Source of the DNA: an uncultured Aquimarina sp.
GTDB taxonomy: Bacteria > Bacteroidota > Bacteroidia > Flavobacteriales > Flavobacteriaceae
Direction of reading: 5' to 3'
Assembly (NCBI GenBank): GCA_938011245.1
Contig: CALLUJ010000076.1
Coordinates: 1-36,489 of the forward strand
Length of the DNA stretch: 36,489 nucleotides
Part shown: positions 1-8,405 of the stretch, piece by piece
How positions within the stretch are numbered: position 1 is the first letter of the stretch
Layout: each line of letters begins with the position of its first letter
Program-made: the position numbers and the translations under genes
The notes under the pieces: model-generated
What the model was told of the DNA's origin: nothing
Database searches by the model: none
The model's input: only the letters and a program-made list of their open reading frames with translations

Positions 1-513
1 TACTTCGTTGGAAAGACTAAATGATACAGCAAAACTGAAACATTATGTGATTTATGGATATACTCGCTTTTTGACATATCCATAAATAATCCTTTATACA
101 ATCGATGCAAGCATCGGGGAATTAAACCCTAAGAGATTAAAAAATAAATTATTAACGCCTTAAAATGAATTCTAACAATCATTATCTATATAACACTAAA
201 ATACTGTTTTTTAAACTTTCTGATAAAGAAAAAACAGGATCCAGACATCTCAAACTTTTCCCACAGCTATACCAAAAATTGTATTTATATAACTGGTAGT
301 TATACGTCTTTTGTTAGGCTCCATAACTGGAATTTATGTAAAGTAGCCCCGCACCACTGTTTTTTTATATCCTGTGTTCGGCGTTCGATCACCACCTAAG
401 CTAATATTTAAAGCGATAAACAAGCCCTCTATTTTACCTATTTATTACTCCAAATGAATATATTAATAGGGTTTTTTTATCCTTAATTGTCTTTAAAAAA
501 AAGAACGTATATT
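1..513. other. gene-poor stretch with palindromes
   Basis: I recognise no gene here. A perfect 12-base inverted repeat (atttatggatat) occupies 50-61 and 76-87 with a 14-base loop, and a compact palindrome cgatgc-aa-gcatcg lies at 103-116. Either could be a terminator or a small repeat left from an upstream gene or element. A 44-codon ORF at 165-299 on the plus strand has no recognisable motif and I do not call it a gene. The many stops in all frames and the IS remnant nearby suggest decayed DNA. Confidence 0.5.
50..87. repeat. perfect 12-bp inverted repeat (hairpin)
   Basis: The arms 50-61 (atttatggatat) and 76-87 (atatccataaat) are exact reverse complements separated by 14 bases that include a ctttttg run. 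It may be a terminator of a gene left of the window, but no gene is visible to support that, and the arms are AT-rich. Confidence 0.5.
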
Positions 514-675
514 ATGATAGATGGTTTATTAAAAACAGCTCAAAAATGGAATGAGCATGTCTCAAAAAATGGAAGCACTGAAAAAAGACGTATAGCAGCT
601 GCAGAAAAAGCTAATGTTCACAAGGCTAATCGACTTATTTTAAGTGGAGGAAAAAAGCCTAAATTAAAACCTTAA
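514..675 (+). CDS. small basic protein of unknown function
   Basis: A 53-codon frame opens at ATG 514; an in-frame TTG at 487 would give 62 residues. The product is lysine- and alanine-rich, with a likely helical stretch (EKRRIAAAEKANVHKANRLI) and a basic C-terminal tail ending GGKKPKLKP. I do not recognise the family. It could be a small nucleic-acid-binding protein or chance coding in decayed DNA. Hairpins at 756-778 and 817-842 could end its transcript. There is no TAnnTTTG motif just upstream. It is surrounded by non-coding sequence and an IS remnant, so expression is uncertain. Confidence 0.35.
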   Translation: MIDGLLKTAQKWNEHVSKNGSTEKRRIAAAEKANVHKANRLILSGGKKPKLKP

Positions 676-755
676 GTCAATTTTTGCATATAAAATTGAT
701 ATATTAATTTATAAACACAGCTTAGCAGAGACTCTATTTTTTTAACAGTGAAAAC

Positions 756-778
756 TGCTCATTTTTTTAAAATGAGCA
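756..778. terminator. hairpin, possible terminator
   Basis: A perfect 10-base stem, tgctcatttt (756-765) with aaaatgagca (769-778), has a 3-base T loop. It sits 80 bases beyond the small ORF. It lacks a strong T tract on the right, so its role as a terminator is only inferred. Confidence 0.4.
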
Positions 779-816
779 TAGTACTCGTCGGCGAATGAGG
801 TTCATTCAGAATATAT

Positions 817-842
817 AAAACCCTTGTAAATACGAGGGTTTT
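817..842 (+). terminator. rho-independent terminator-like hairpin
   Basis: aaaaccct (817-824) pairs with agggtttt (835-842). The pairing extends inward through a G-U pair and gta/tac, leaving a tiny loop. The right arm ends in four T residues. It has the form of a flavobacterial intrinsic terminator and lies just before the IS remnant. Confidence 0.5.
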
Positions 843-852
843 GTCGTAAACT

Positions 853-916
853 AACGTAAATAAAAACCCAAAAAAACAGCTATTCAGAGCTAAAAACGGG
901 GTTTATCTTTTACGTT
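853..916. repeat. imperfect inverted repeat upstream of IS remnant
   Basis: The segment beginning aacgtaaataaaaaccc (from 853) is nearly the reverse complement of the one ending gggtttatcttttacgtt (899-916), with an inner agct...agct pairing. It ends five bases before the ATG of the transposase remnant. It may be a structured leader limiting read-through into the transposase, or part of the IS left end. Neither reading is proven. Confidence 0.35.
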
Positions 917-920
917 ATTT

Positions 921-1355
921 ATGAAATTACAAAGAATAAGTGAGTTTCAGCTCGAATTTTCGTTTTTATCAACTCAAGAAAATTTAGATTCCTTTTATAT
1001 TCGTTTTTTACAAAATGATTTGGGTAAAATCTATTTATGTATTCCTTAGGATTCTCTAGCCGAAAGATTGAATTTTAAAGAAAAACAATTGGGTTCTAAA
1101 ATGATGTTTAGATCTAAAGGTTGCATAGATTTAATGTTTTTAAAACATTATAGTTTTTGTTTAGACAAAAAAACAAATAGAGCAACTCATTTAAAGGGTA
1201 GTTTTGGTAAAGAAAAAGAATATTCCCACCTCAAAAAAATGAAAGCTAAAACAAAAGCTACCGAAATACTTTGAATATTTTTTGGCATTCATACCACTAA
1301 TGCTCTAGAAATAGGCAGAAGGATACAACATAGCCAAGCACAAATAGCAGCTTAA
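921..1355 (+). pseudogene. IS transposase remnant with internal deletion (IS1182-like)
   Basis: One frame runs from ATG 921 to TAA 1353-1355, broken by TAG (after LCIP, just before 1068) and TGA (before IFFGIHT). The first part resembles the N-terminal DUF772 region of DDE transposases found in flavobacterial IS1182-like elements: a QENLDSFY stretch, LGKIYLCIP, then KGCIDLMFLKHY. It then jumps directly to what looks like the family's C-terminus (GSFGKEKEYSHLKKMKAKTK, then FFGIHTTNALEIGRRI and QAQIAA). A full transposase of this type is roughly 450-500 residues, so about 300 codons, including most of the catalytic domain, are missing from the middle. Both stops fall where family members have tryptophan (IPW, ILW), as expected from single G-to-A changes. 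The family assignment rests on remembered sequence features, not a search. Confidence 0.75.
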
Positions 1356-1849
1356 ATTTTAAGAAAAATCAAAAAAAACAAGGGGTTACTATGTCTTGTT
1401 AGTTCAAAAAGTGAGTGCTTTAAGAAAGTAGAGACCAAAAAAAATAAAAATCCAAGATCTGAATCTATCAAATCTTAGATTTTCTATAAGCATCTTTATG
1501 AAATAGCCTTATTTTCTGAATGCGCCAAATGAGAGACACTAAAAATGAAAACCGCTTTTTACAAAAACAACAAAGTGACACCCAAGTGTAAAGCTGATGG
1601 GTGCATAATTGCCATCAAGGAGATGCATCCAAAGCGTAAAGCAATGCCCAAGATTCCATAATTCAATTTATTGTCATTTAAATTAGGCATTGGTGTCGCC
1701 CATGAAGTGGGCTAGCTAATAATATTAAACCAAAATTTTTAGACACTTTTTTGTTTATAAATTGTTGTACCATCTCTAACGGAGTTTTATACTTATTGTA
1801 CGCACAACTTTCCAATAAAGTCATAACACATTCTTTAAATTAATTCAAA
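1356..1849. other. non-coding or decayed stretch
   Basis: No convincing gene is visible between the IS remnant and the end of the MATE gene. On the minus strand a 48-residue ORF (1678-1824) begins MTLLESCAYNKYKTPLEMVQ and has no family I recognise. On the plus strand, short peptide-like pieces such as MKTAFYKNNKVTPKCKADG near 1543 look like decayed coding sequence. The right end of the IS may lie in this stretch, but I could not match terminal inverted repeats. Confidence 0.45.
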
Positions 1850-3181
1850 TTATGCATTCGCTGCTTTAGTACCGTATTTAATTCGAAATTGAAGATACAT
1901 CCCTATAGATCGAAAAATTAACCAAACTGCAAATGCTATCCAAATTCCCATAAGGTCTAATTGCATATATCGAGTAATAAAAAGCGTAGGTAAAAAACCT
2001 AAAAAAGTAGATAAAAATAATAGATTTCTTAAATACTTCATCTCTCCCAGCCCTTTAAAAACCCCATCCAAAACAAAAGCTATAGCATTAGCTGGTTGCA
2101 CAAGAATAACCATGTAAAATGTTCCAAAAAAAACTTCTAGCACATCTTTATTATGCGTAAATATTAACCCCAATTCTTTGTAAAAAACACTTCCTAATAA
2201 CATTAAGATAATAGCAACTCCTAACCCATAAAAAGTTACTTTTTTTACTAAAACACCTAATTCTGCATAATTTTTTGCTCCTTTTAAGCGACCTCCATAA
2301 ATATTTCCTGCCGAGGCATAACCATCAATAAAAAATGCCGTAAACAACCATATATTTACAACTATAGCATGCGCTGCTATATAGGTGTCTCCTAAATCTG
2401 TAGCAGCACGTACTGCCATTAGTAAAGCAATATTTAAGCATATAGCTCTTAAAAACAAATTGCCACTCATTTGTACTAAACGACCTATTTCCGGGTGTAT
2501 TCTTAGTTGTAGTTTAAGGTTAATATTGGTTTTACTAATTAAAAGAACTAATGCTATAATAGCCATTACTATTTGGGAAAGTAAACTTGCCCAAGCTGCA
2601 CCTTTAATGTGCATTGCTGGCATATAGCCTTCAATACCATATACAAATGCAAAATCCAAAACAATGTTTAACACTGCTCCAATCATAGCTACTACCATAG
2701 GCCAAAACGTGTTTTGGAGTCCTCTAAATATTCCAAAAATGGCAAAGACCAATAAGGTAAAAGGAAAACCCCAAACACGAATATTGTAATATTCTAAACT
2801 ATATTGAAGCACAATATCTTTAGCCTTTAACCATTGAAAAATAGTATCTGCAAAAAAATAAGTACTACCTAATACTATAATGCTAAGAAGTATATTTAAA
2901 GTAATAGCTTGTACAGGAAGACTTTCAATATCCTTTAATTTATTAGCGCCTAAGTATTGAGATATAATAGAGGATATTACACTTCTAGTTTGCCCTAAGA
3001 TCCAAATTAGCATCGATAAAAAAGAACCTACAATACCAACGGCTGCAAGGGCTTCTTTGGGGTTAAAAGGTATATTCCCTACAATAGCGGCATCGGTAGA
3101 TGATAAAATAGGCTCTGCAATTCCTGCAATAACTGCCGGTACGGCTATTTTATGAATACTTTTAAAGGAGGTTAATGACAT
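1850..3181 (-). CDS. MATE family efflux transporter (DinF/NorM-like)
   Basis: The 443-residue product is almost wholly hydrophobic, with about 12 predicted membrane helices in two MatE repeats. The N-terminus has the family's AGIAEPILSSTDAAIVG stretch, and IISQYLGA and GNIYGGRLKGA-type loops follow. MATE proteins export cationic drugs or metabolites across the inner membrane, driven by H+ or Na+. The substrate cannot be told from sequence. The length is normal. The ATG at 3181 lies three bases past the stop of the upstream hydrolase gene, so it is the last gene of an addB-hydrolase-MATE operon. The grouping looks like co-transcription rather than shared function. Confidence 0.92.
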   Translation of the reverse strand: MSLTSFKSIHKIAVPAVIAGIAEPILSSTDAAIVGNIPFNPKEALAAVGIVGSFLSMLIWILGQTRSVISSIISQYLGANKLKDIESLPVQAITLNILLSIIVLGSTYFFADTIFQWLKAKDIVLQYSLEYYNIRVWGFPFTLLVFAIFGIFRGLQNTFWPMVVAMIGAVLNIVLDFAFVYGIEGYMPAMHIKGAAWASLLSQIVMAIIALVLLISKTNINLKLQLRIHPEIGRLVQMSGNLFLRAICLNIALLMAVRAATDLGDTYIAAHAIVVNIWLFTAFFIDGYASAGNIYGGRLKGAKNYAELGVLVKKVTFYGLGVAIILMLLGSVFYKELGLIFTHNKDVLEVFFGTFYMVILVQPANAIAFVLDGVFKGLGEMKYLRNLLFLSTFLGFLPTLFITRYMQLDLMGIWIAFAVWLIFRSIGMYLQFRIKYGTKAANA

Positions 3182-3184
3182 GTA

Positions 3185-4030
3185 TTAAGCTAAAAAACGA
3201 AGCATTTGTTGGGTAATTTCCTCTAAAGCATGTGGCATTTCTTCCATATTCCAAGGGTGTTTACCGTCGAATACATGATCTGTTTCTAAAAAATAAGTAA
3301 GTGCTTTAGGGTTCCATTGCTTTATTTTTTCAGCACTTTCCATAGTTACGGAAGTATCTTTAGTACCATGAATTAACAAATGAGGTACCGATAGATTTTT
3401 AGCAGCATTTTTAATATTTAACTGTTCTTTATTTTTTTGATAATCTTCATAAAATTGAATATAATGTGGCATTTGCTGCTTGGTACGTCCATTAGTAACA
3501 TACCAAACACCTTCTTTTTTCCATTTTTCTAAAATATTACCGCTAGGAAAACTGGTATCATAAGTACTTATAGATGCTAGTGTTATTAATTTGGTAATTT
3601 TAGATTCATTAGCCGTTTTTATAATTGCCGCTCCTCCTCCCCTAGAGTGGCCTATTAAGGTTATTTGATTAACATTAACTAATGAAGCAAATTCAAAACC
3701 TGTAGCGACTACGTTATCAATTACAGATTGTAAATCGTCTTGTTGCTTGGAAAAATTATCGTTCCCAAAGGCTTCCAAATTTGGAAAATCTATAGGTTGC
3801 TGTACGCAACCCCCGTTATGCGAAAAATTTATAGTTACTACAAAATAACCTTGCTTAGCAATTGCTTGACACATTAAATGCCAAGGCCCCCAACCTTTAA
3901 AGCCTTTATAACCGTGACAAAAAATAATTATTGGTTGTGAAATAGCTTGTTGATTGTATAAAAAATCGACTACAATAGGAAGTTGATGTTTTCCAACAAG
4001 TGGGATATTTTTATGTATTTTTATGCTCAT
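3185..4030 (-). CDS. alpha/beta hydrolase (dienelactone hydrolase-like)
   Basis: The 281-residue protein has the alpha/beta hydrolase fold. FCHGYKGFKGW (residues 37-47) supplies the oxyanion region, GHSRGG holds the nucleophile Ser129, and GTKDTSV (Asp225) and ETDHVF (His252) complete a likely triad. There is no signal peptide, so it is probably cytoplasmic. It may be an esterase or acyl-aminopeptidase-like enzyme; the substrate is unknown. Its start codon lies inside the end of addB, a 20-base overlap, and its stop is followed three bases later by the MATE start, so translation is probably coupled to both. The GHSRGGG motif with an Arg after Ser is common in this subgroup. Confidence 0.85.
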   Translation of the reverse strand: MSIKIHKNIPLVGKHQLPIVVDFLYNQQAISQPIIIFCHGYKGFKGWGPWHLMCQAIAKQGYFVVTINFSHNGGCVQQPIDFPNLEAFGNDNFSKQQDDLQSVIDNVVATGFEFASLVNVNQITLIGHSRGGGAAIIKTANESKITKLITLASISTYDTSFPSGNILEKWKKEGVWYVTNGRTKQQMPHYIQFYEDYQKNKEQLNIKNAAKNLSVPHLLIHGTKDTSVTMESAEKIKQWNPKALTYFLETDHVFDGKHPWNMEEMPHALEEITQQMLRFLA

Positions 4031-6752
4031 TGCTTACAAAGGGTTCATTAATATTACAAATTTCCTGAATTAATCCTTCTAATTGAGTTAAAAATGAATT
4101 AAAAACTTCGGTATTTATCTCTGAATTTAACTTACGCCCTTCGGTTTGTCCAAAAGGTAAAAAACCTTGATTTAATTTTTTAAATGCTATAATACCTGCT
4201 AACACATTCTCCGTAAGTCTATTTTCAATATAATATATATAAGCATATATTAAAATTTGTAAGGCCTTACTATAAGCATCATCATTTCGTAATAATTCCC
4301 AATTTTTAATTTTTAATTTTGTAGGGTCCACATAGCCTGTTTTATAATCTATAATCCTAAGAGTTCCATTAAAACGGTCCACCCTGTCTACCGTTCCCTT
4401 AATATACACTGGAAAGTTTACCGTAGGCACTTCTACTTTAGTTTTATACTTTTTTTCAATACTTACTATTACGAGCTCATTTCCTGCTTCAAGCAACGCT
4501 AATTCTGTTTGCAAAAACTTTTTTAAAAACTGCTTAGCAGCTTCAAAGCTTAAAAAGTTTATACCATGAGTAACTTGGATTGCCGAATAATTCTTTTTAA
4601 ACTCTTTTATAACTTCATCTTCCAAATTTGAAAGCATTGTCTTAATGTCCTGTTCCTTTACAATTTTTCCCTCTAAAGGAGTGTATAAATTACATAACAC
4701 CTCGTGGATTATAGTTCCTAGTGTATTTGCTGCAATTTCTTCTTCTATCTTTTTAGACTGGTCTACTCCTAAAATATAGCGTTCGTAATAAGCTAGTGGA
4801 TCCCTTAAATAGGTGCCTAATGCCGAAGGCGAAAAGCCATTTTGGGCTAATACTGCTATTTTATCAAGTACTGTTTTATCTTTTTTTATTTCTAATATTG
4901 GTGTAAAACTATTAAATGTACTGGCAGATACAATTTGTGAAATAGTATTGTGATTTGGGTGGGGTTCTAATTCTAATTGTTGAATAAATCTACTTTTTTC
5001 CCCAGAGTTCAACTCATCTACTTGTGTATTATACGTTAAATAAGCTTTTTTACAACGCTGTAGTAATCTGTAAAAATGATAAGCGTATATAGCATCCTTT
5101 TCTTTAAAAGTGGGTAGTTTTGATTCTATTTTTAAATCGTAAGGAATAAATGAATTTCCTTTTTGACCCGATGGCAAAGTTCCTTCATTAATAGAAGTAA
5201 TAATTAGGGTTTCAAAATCTAAGCAACGAGATTCTAACACTCCCATTATTTGAAGTCCTTCGAAGGGTTCCCCTCTAAAATCTATAGTTTCCGAATTTAA
5301 TTTTAAATTGAAAAAATGAATAATTACTTTTAAAGTATTTGCATAAGAATAACTACTTACCAGTTCTTTTACATGTTGGGTAATTTCTAGAAGCTTTTCG
5401 CAATAATACTCTTCCACTATATTTTGCTTAGATTCGTAATTACTTCTTAATTGTATAAGTATTGTTTCTAACTCTAATAATGTTTTACTATTGTCTTCCC
5501 AAGGGTTAAACAACTGTTCTATTAGCGTTTTTTCGGATTCGTTAACAAACGTTTTTAACATTATTACTGTAACATATACATAATTATTATATGTAATATG
5601 CTTAATAATTTGTTTACATTTTTCAACTCCTAATAATACTTTTAAAGAAGTGTGTTGAAATAATAATATTACATTTTTAAAGTAAAACCCTTCATCTTTT
5701 AAAGATTGTTTTAATTCGAAAAAATGATTAACAAAACTAGTTAACGGAACCTGAGATAATGGTAACCCCATGGTAATATTTACATTTTTTACATTACCTG
5801 GTAACGAATTTAACAGAGGTAATAATAAGGTCTCGTCTGCTAAAACTACTGCTGTTTTTGTAATTTCTTCTTGGGTTAATTTTGCTAACAACTGCCCTAC
5901 ATATTTTACCTGCCCTATATTTTTTGGTACTCCTGAAATTATAATTTCTTTAGTTTTTTCGAAGCTATAATGCAAACTTTTCTCTAACAAAGCAGGGTTT
6001 TTCCAAGTTTGCATGTGTTTTTTTAGAAAATACGAAGCATCGTGTGTTTTATCCTTAACAAAATAAGCATCGGCATCCCAAACAAAATTAGCCTTCCCTC
6101 CAGCTTCTAACGTTCTAAATATATGCTGCTCTGCTTCGTTTAAAGCATTAAAACCTACAAATAAAAATTTAGATTTTGTAGTTTCTGTTAAACTAACCAC
6201 TTTTTCTGAAGCTTTACGATATTGTAAGCCTTGATATCCTTTTTTATTTTGTAAAAGTAATTTTGTAAAGGCTTTATAATAATGAAATAAACGTTCCCAA
6301 AACTGAATATAATTTTCTATTAATCCCGTTTTATTTTCTTGTAAAAACCAATGGCGCTGATCTTTAACAAAGTATAAATAATTAAAAAATTGTTCATGGT
6401 CTATTAAGTAGCGGTCTATTTCGTTAAAATCTTGTAATAAAGTTTGCCCCCAACTTAAAAAACTCTCAAAGTCCTTTTTTTCTTTTTCGGGGTTTACCTG
6501 GCTATAAGCTTCATAAAACAATAATAATAAGGTTTCGTTATCACAATTTTCCAAGCCCGATAAATCGTTAATAAATGTTTCTATACTTATTACTTCGGGT
6601 AATATTGTTACTCTATCTCTTAAAGCTGTTGTAAGCTTATTTTTCAAAAACAACCCTGCTCTTTGGCTGGGAAGCACAACAATCAAATTCTCAAAATTTT
6701 CAGATTGATTTTCTATTAAATTACTAGCTACTTGATCTAAGAAATATTCCAT
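4011..6752 (-). CDS. addB: PD-(D/E)XK nuclease family protein, AddB-like subunit
   Basis: The 913-residue protein matches the AddB half of AddAB helicase-nucleases, which process double-strand breaks for RecA-dependent repair. The N-terminus has a degenerate helicase-like motif (VVLPSQRAGLFLKNKL, near residues 25-40). The C-terminus holds a RecB-type nuclease domain: FSPSALGTYL, then GTIIHEVL with the metal-site His, GTVDRVD (about 786-792), and IIDYKTG with catalytic Asp802 and Lys804. The cysteines that hold a 4Fe-4S cluster in firmicute AddB appear absent: the usual LRCP is LRDP here and no C-terminal Cys cluster is seen. addA lies just upstream at 8406-11540, separated by an ompA-like gene. 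It overlaps the next gene by 20 bases. The symbol is by family resemblance. Confidence 0.85.
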   Translation of the reverse strand: MEYFLDQVASNLIENQSENFENLIVVLPSQRAGLFLKNKLTTALRDRVTILPEVISIETFINDLSGLENCDNETLLLLFYEAYSQVNPEKEKKDFESFLSWGQTLLQDFNEIDRYLIDHEQFFNYLYFVKDQRHWFLQENKTGLIENYIQFWERLFHYYKAFTKLLLQNKKGYQGLQYRKASEKVVSLTETTKSKFLFVGFNALNEAEQHIFRTLEAGGKANFVWDADAYFVKDKTHDASYFLKKHMQTWKNPALLEKSLHYSFEKTKEIIISGVPKNIGQVKYVGQLLAKLTQEEITKTAVVLADETLLLPLLNSLPGNVKNVNITMGLPLSQVPLTSFVNHFFELKQSLKDEGFYFKNVILLFQHTSLKVLLGVEKCKQIIKHITYNNYVYVTVIMLKTFVNESEKTLIEQLFNPWEDNSKTLLELETILIQLRSNYESKQNIVEEYYCEKLLEITQHVKELVSSYSYANTLKVIIHFFNLKLNSETIDFRGEPFEGLQIMGVLESRCLDFETLIITSINEGTLPSGQKGNSFIPYDLKIESKLPTFKEKDAIYAYHFYRLLQRCKKAYLTYNTQVDELNSGEKSRFIQQLELEPHPNHNTISQIVSASTFNSFTPILEIKKDKTVLDKIAVLAQNGFSPSALGTYLRDPLAYYERYILGVDQSKKIEEEIAANTLGTIIHEVLCNLYTPLEGKIVKEQDIKTMLSNLEDEVIKEFKKNYSAIQVTHGINFLSFEAAKQFLKKFLQTELALLEAGNELVIVSIEKKYKTKVEVPTVNFPVYIKGTVDRVDRFNGTLRIIDYKTGYVDPTKLKIKNWELLRNDDAYSKALQILIYAYIYYIENRLTENVLAGIIAFKKLNQGFLPFGQTEGRKLNSEINTEVFNSFLTQLEGLIQEICNINEPFVSNEHKNT

Positions 6753-6780
6753 GAATGTTTTTTCTATATTGTAAGTATAT

Positions 6781-6810
6781 AAAAAAAGCGCCTTCTTTCG
6801 AAGGCGCTTT
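6781..6810 (-). terminator. intrinsic terminator of the ompA-like gene
   Basis: The perfect 11-base GC-containing stem aaagcgccttc (6785-6795) / gaaggcgcttt (6800-6810) has a 4-base loop. Read on the minus strand it is followed by seven T residues, so it ends the transcript of the gene at 6833-8275. It also separates that gene from addB. Confidence 0.9.
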
Positions 6811-6832
6811 AAAATATTTATTTACTATTGAT

Positions 6833-8275
6833 TTACTTTATTAAGTTAATCTCAACACGTCTATTAGAAGCTCTACCTGCTTTAGTTGTATTAGGAGCTA
6901 TTGGGCTAGACTCTCCAAAACCTTTTGAAGATAATCTACTAGAGCTTATTCCTCCTTTAATTAAATAATTCATTACTGATGCTGCTCTAGAATCTGACAA
7001 TCTTTGGTTGGACACGGCACTACCAACACTATCGGTATGTCCGTCAATTTCGAACTTAGCTTTTGGATATTCGTTTAATATTCCAACAATATCGGTTAAT
7101 ACTTGCTCCGATTGTGATTTAATAGTGGATTTACCCGTATCAAATAAAATAGTTTTAGCATAGTTATTTAATTGCTTTTGAACTTCTGCTGTTACTTTTT
7201 TCACTTCAGGACAACCTTTATTTGCAGCTACACCAGCAACTTCAGGACATTTATCGTCTTTATCTAAAACCCCATCGTTATCTGAATCTTTGTATGGACA
7301 ACCATTATTTGCCGCCGGACCAGAAACATTTGGACATTCATCTACATTATCTGCTATACCATCTCCGTCTGAGTCTGGGCATCCATCCATATCGGCTGTT
7401 CCTGCAATTTTAGGACAGGCATCATCTTTATTTACAATACCATCGCTATCATCATCTGGACAACCGTTAATTCCGTTAGGGCCTTGTGGAGTTTGTGGAC
7501 ATTCGTCTTCAGAATCCTTAATACCATCTCCATCCGAATCTGGACAACCATTAAATTCTTTAAGTCCAAATGTATCTGGACATTCGTCTTTACCATCTGT
7601 TATACCATCTCCATCAGTATCTTTTCCACCAAAAGCAAACTTAATTCCCGCAGAATGTTGCATATGAGACCTTTGTCCTGACACTAATCTATTGCTATTA
7701 TCAGTAAAGTCAAAAAATTCGTCATCGTTATCGTACTCTCCTAAATATCCTTTATAAGTAGAATCTATGCTAAGTGCAAAATTCTTAGTAATCCAAAAAT
7801 CGAACCCTATACTTAAATTTGCAGAAAAGTCACCATCATCATCTAACCAGTTATACCCCCCGCCTAAACCAATACTGGGAGCAAACCATCCTTCTTGTAA
7901 ACCAAAAGCATGCCTTAAATCGTAACTCAATTTACCTTCTACCGAAAAATATGTAAATTCTTCAACATCTAATCCATCTGAAAGACTCGGTGTAAGAGGA
8001 CCTACAACATCAATTTTATTAAAACTTCCTCCTACTGTTGCAGAAATACCAGATTTAATATATCTGCTTATCGATAATTCCGAAATTGAAGGAACTACAT
8101 TCCAATTATCTGTTTTTAAAAGACGAAGATCATCAAAAGCATCTTCTTCATTAAAGAAATCTACGGCATTTGCACCAATTTTAATAGCCCACGGCTGCGA
8201 TTCGCTTTGTGCATTAACGGTATTAAATGCCATACCTGCAAACAAAGTAACTAATAGTTTACTTAAATGTTTCAT
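6833..8275 (-). CDS. OmpA family outer membrane protein with TSP3 repeats
   Basis: This 480-residue protein has a signal peptide ([22 protein letters not shown], cut before Gln23) and a beta-barrel region of about residues 25-215 with alternating aromatic strands. Five calcium-binding thrombospondin type 3 repeats follow (about 219-355, each with DxDxDG and ECP/GCP). The C-terminal OmpA domain (about 375-480) contains the peptidoglycan-binding stretch DGHTDSVG and NRRVEINL. It probably anchors the outer membrane to the cell wall. A canonical promoter (8312-8343) and a strong terminator (6781-6810) frame it as a single-gene transcription unit between addA and addB. Abundant Asp and Asn codons in the repeats create long mirror frames on the other strand. 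Confidence 0.95.
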   Translation of the reverse strand: MKHLSKLLVTLFAGMAFNTVNAQSESQPWAIKIGANAVDFFNEEDAFDDLRLLKTDNWNVVPSISELSISRYIKSGISATVGGSFNKIDVVGPLTPSLSDGLDVEEFTYFSVEGKLSYDLRHAFGLQEGWFAPSIGLGGGYNWLDDDGDFSANLSIGFDFWITKNFALSIDSTYKGYLGEYDNDDEFFDFTDNSNRLVSGQRSHMQHSAGIKFAFGGKDTDGDGITDGKDECPDTFGLKEFNGCPDSDGDGIKDSEDECPQTPQGPNGINGCPDDDSDGIVNKDDACPKIAGTADMDGCPDSDGDGIADNVDECPNVSGPAANNGCPYKDSDNDGVLDKDDKCPEVAGVAANKGCPEVKKVTAEVQKQLNNYAKTILFDTGKSTIKSQSEQVLTDIVGILNEYPKAKFEIDGHTDSVGSAVSNQRLSDSRAASVMNYLIKGGISSSRLSSKGFGESSPIAPNTTKAGRASNRRVEINLIK

Positions 8276-8311
8276 ATTATTTTGTAGTGATTATTTTAAG
8301 TTTAATGTTAA

Positions 8312-8343
8312 CAAATGTAATAGGATAATCTGTAGAATCAAAA
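8312..8343 (-). promoter_or_regulatory. canonical Bacteroidetes promoter of the ompA-like gene
   Basis: On the minus strand, TTTTG (8343-8339) is followed by exactly 19 bases and then TACATTTG (8319-8312). This matches the Bacteroidetes consensus TTTG-N19-TAnnTTTG. Transcription should start near 8306, giving a leader of about 30 bases before the ATG at 8275. Confidence 0.85.
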
Positions 8344-8405
8344 TGAAGTATAAAAAATAAAGTGTTTTTTACGCATAAAAACCTAATACAAAACGTATTA
8401 AACCT

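Noticed and set aside
165..299. 44-codon plus-strand ORF in the left edge region
   Set aside because: It has no motif, no promoter element and no neighbour that supports it.
375..405. tRNA-like T-loop sequence (gttcgatcacc)
   Set aside because: I could not form an acceptor, D or anticodon arm around it, so it is not a tRNA.
1678..1824. 48-codon minus-strand ORF next to the MATE gene
   Set aside because: It is short and unrecognised, in a stretch rich in decayed sequence.
7290..7667. 125-codon plus-strand ORF opposite the OmpA-like gene
   Set aside because: It mirrors the TSP3 repeats on the other strand and is a composition artefact of repeated Asp/Gly/Cys codons. The minus-strand protein is clearly the real one.
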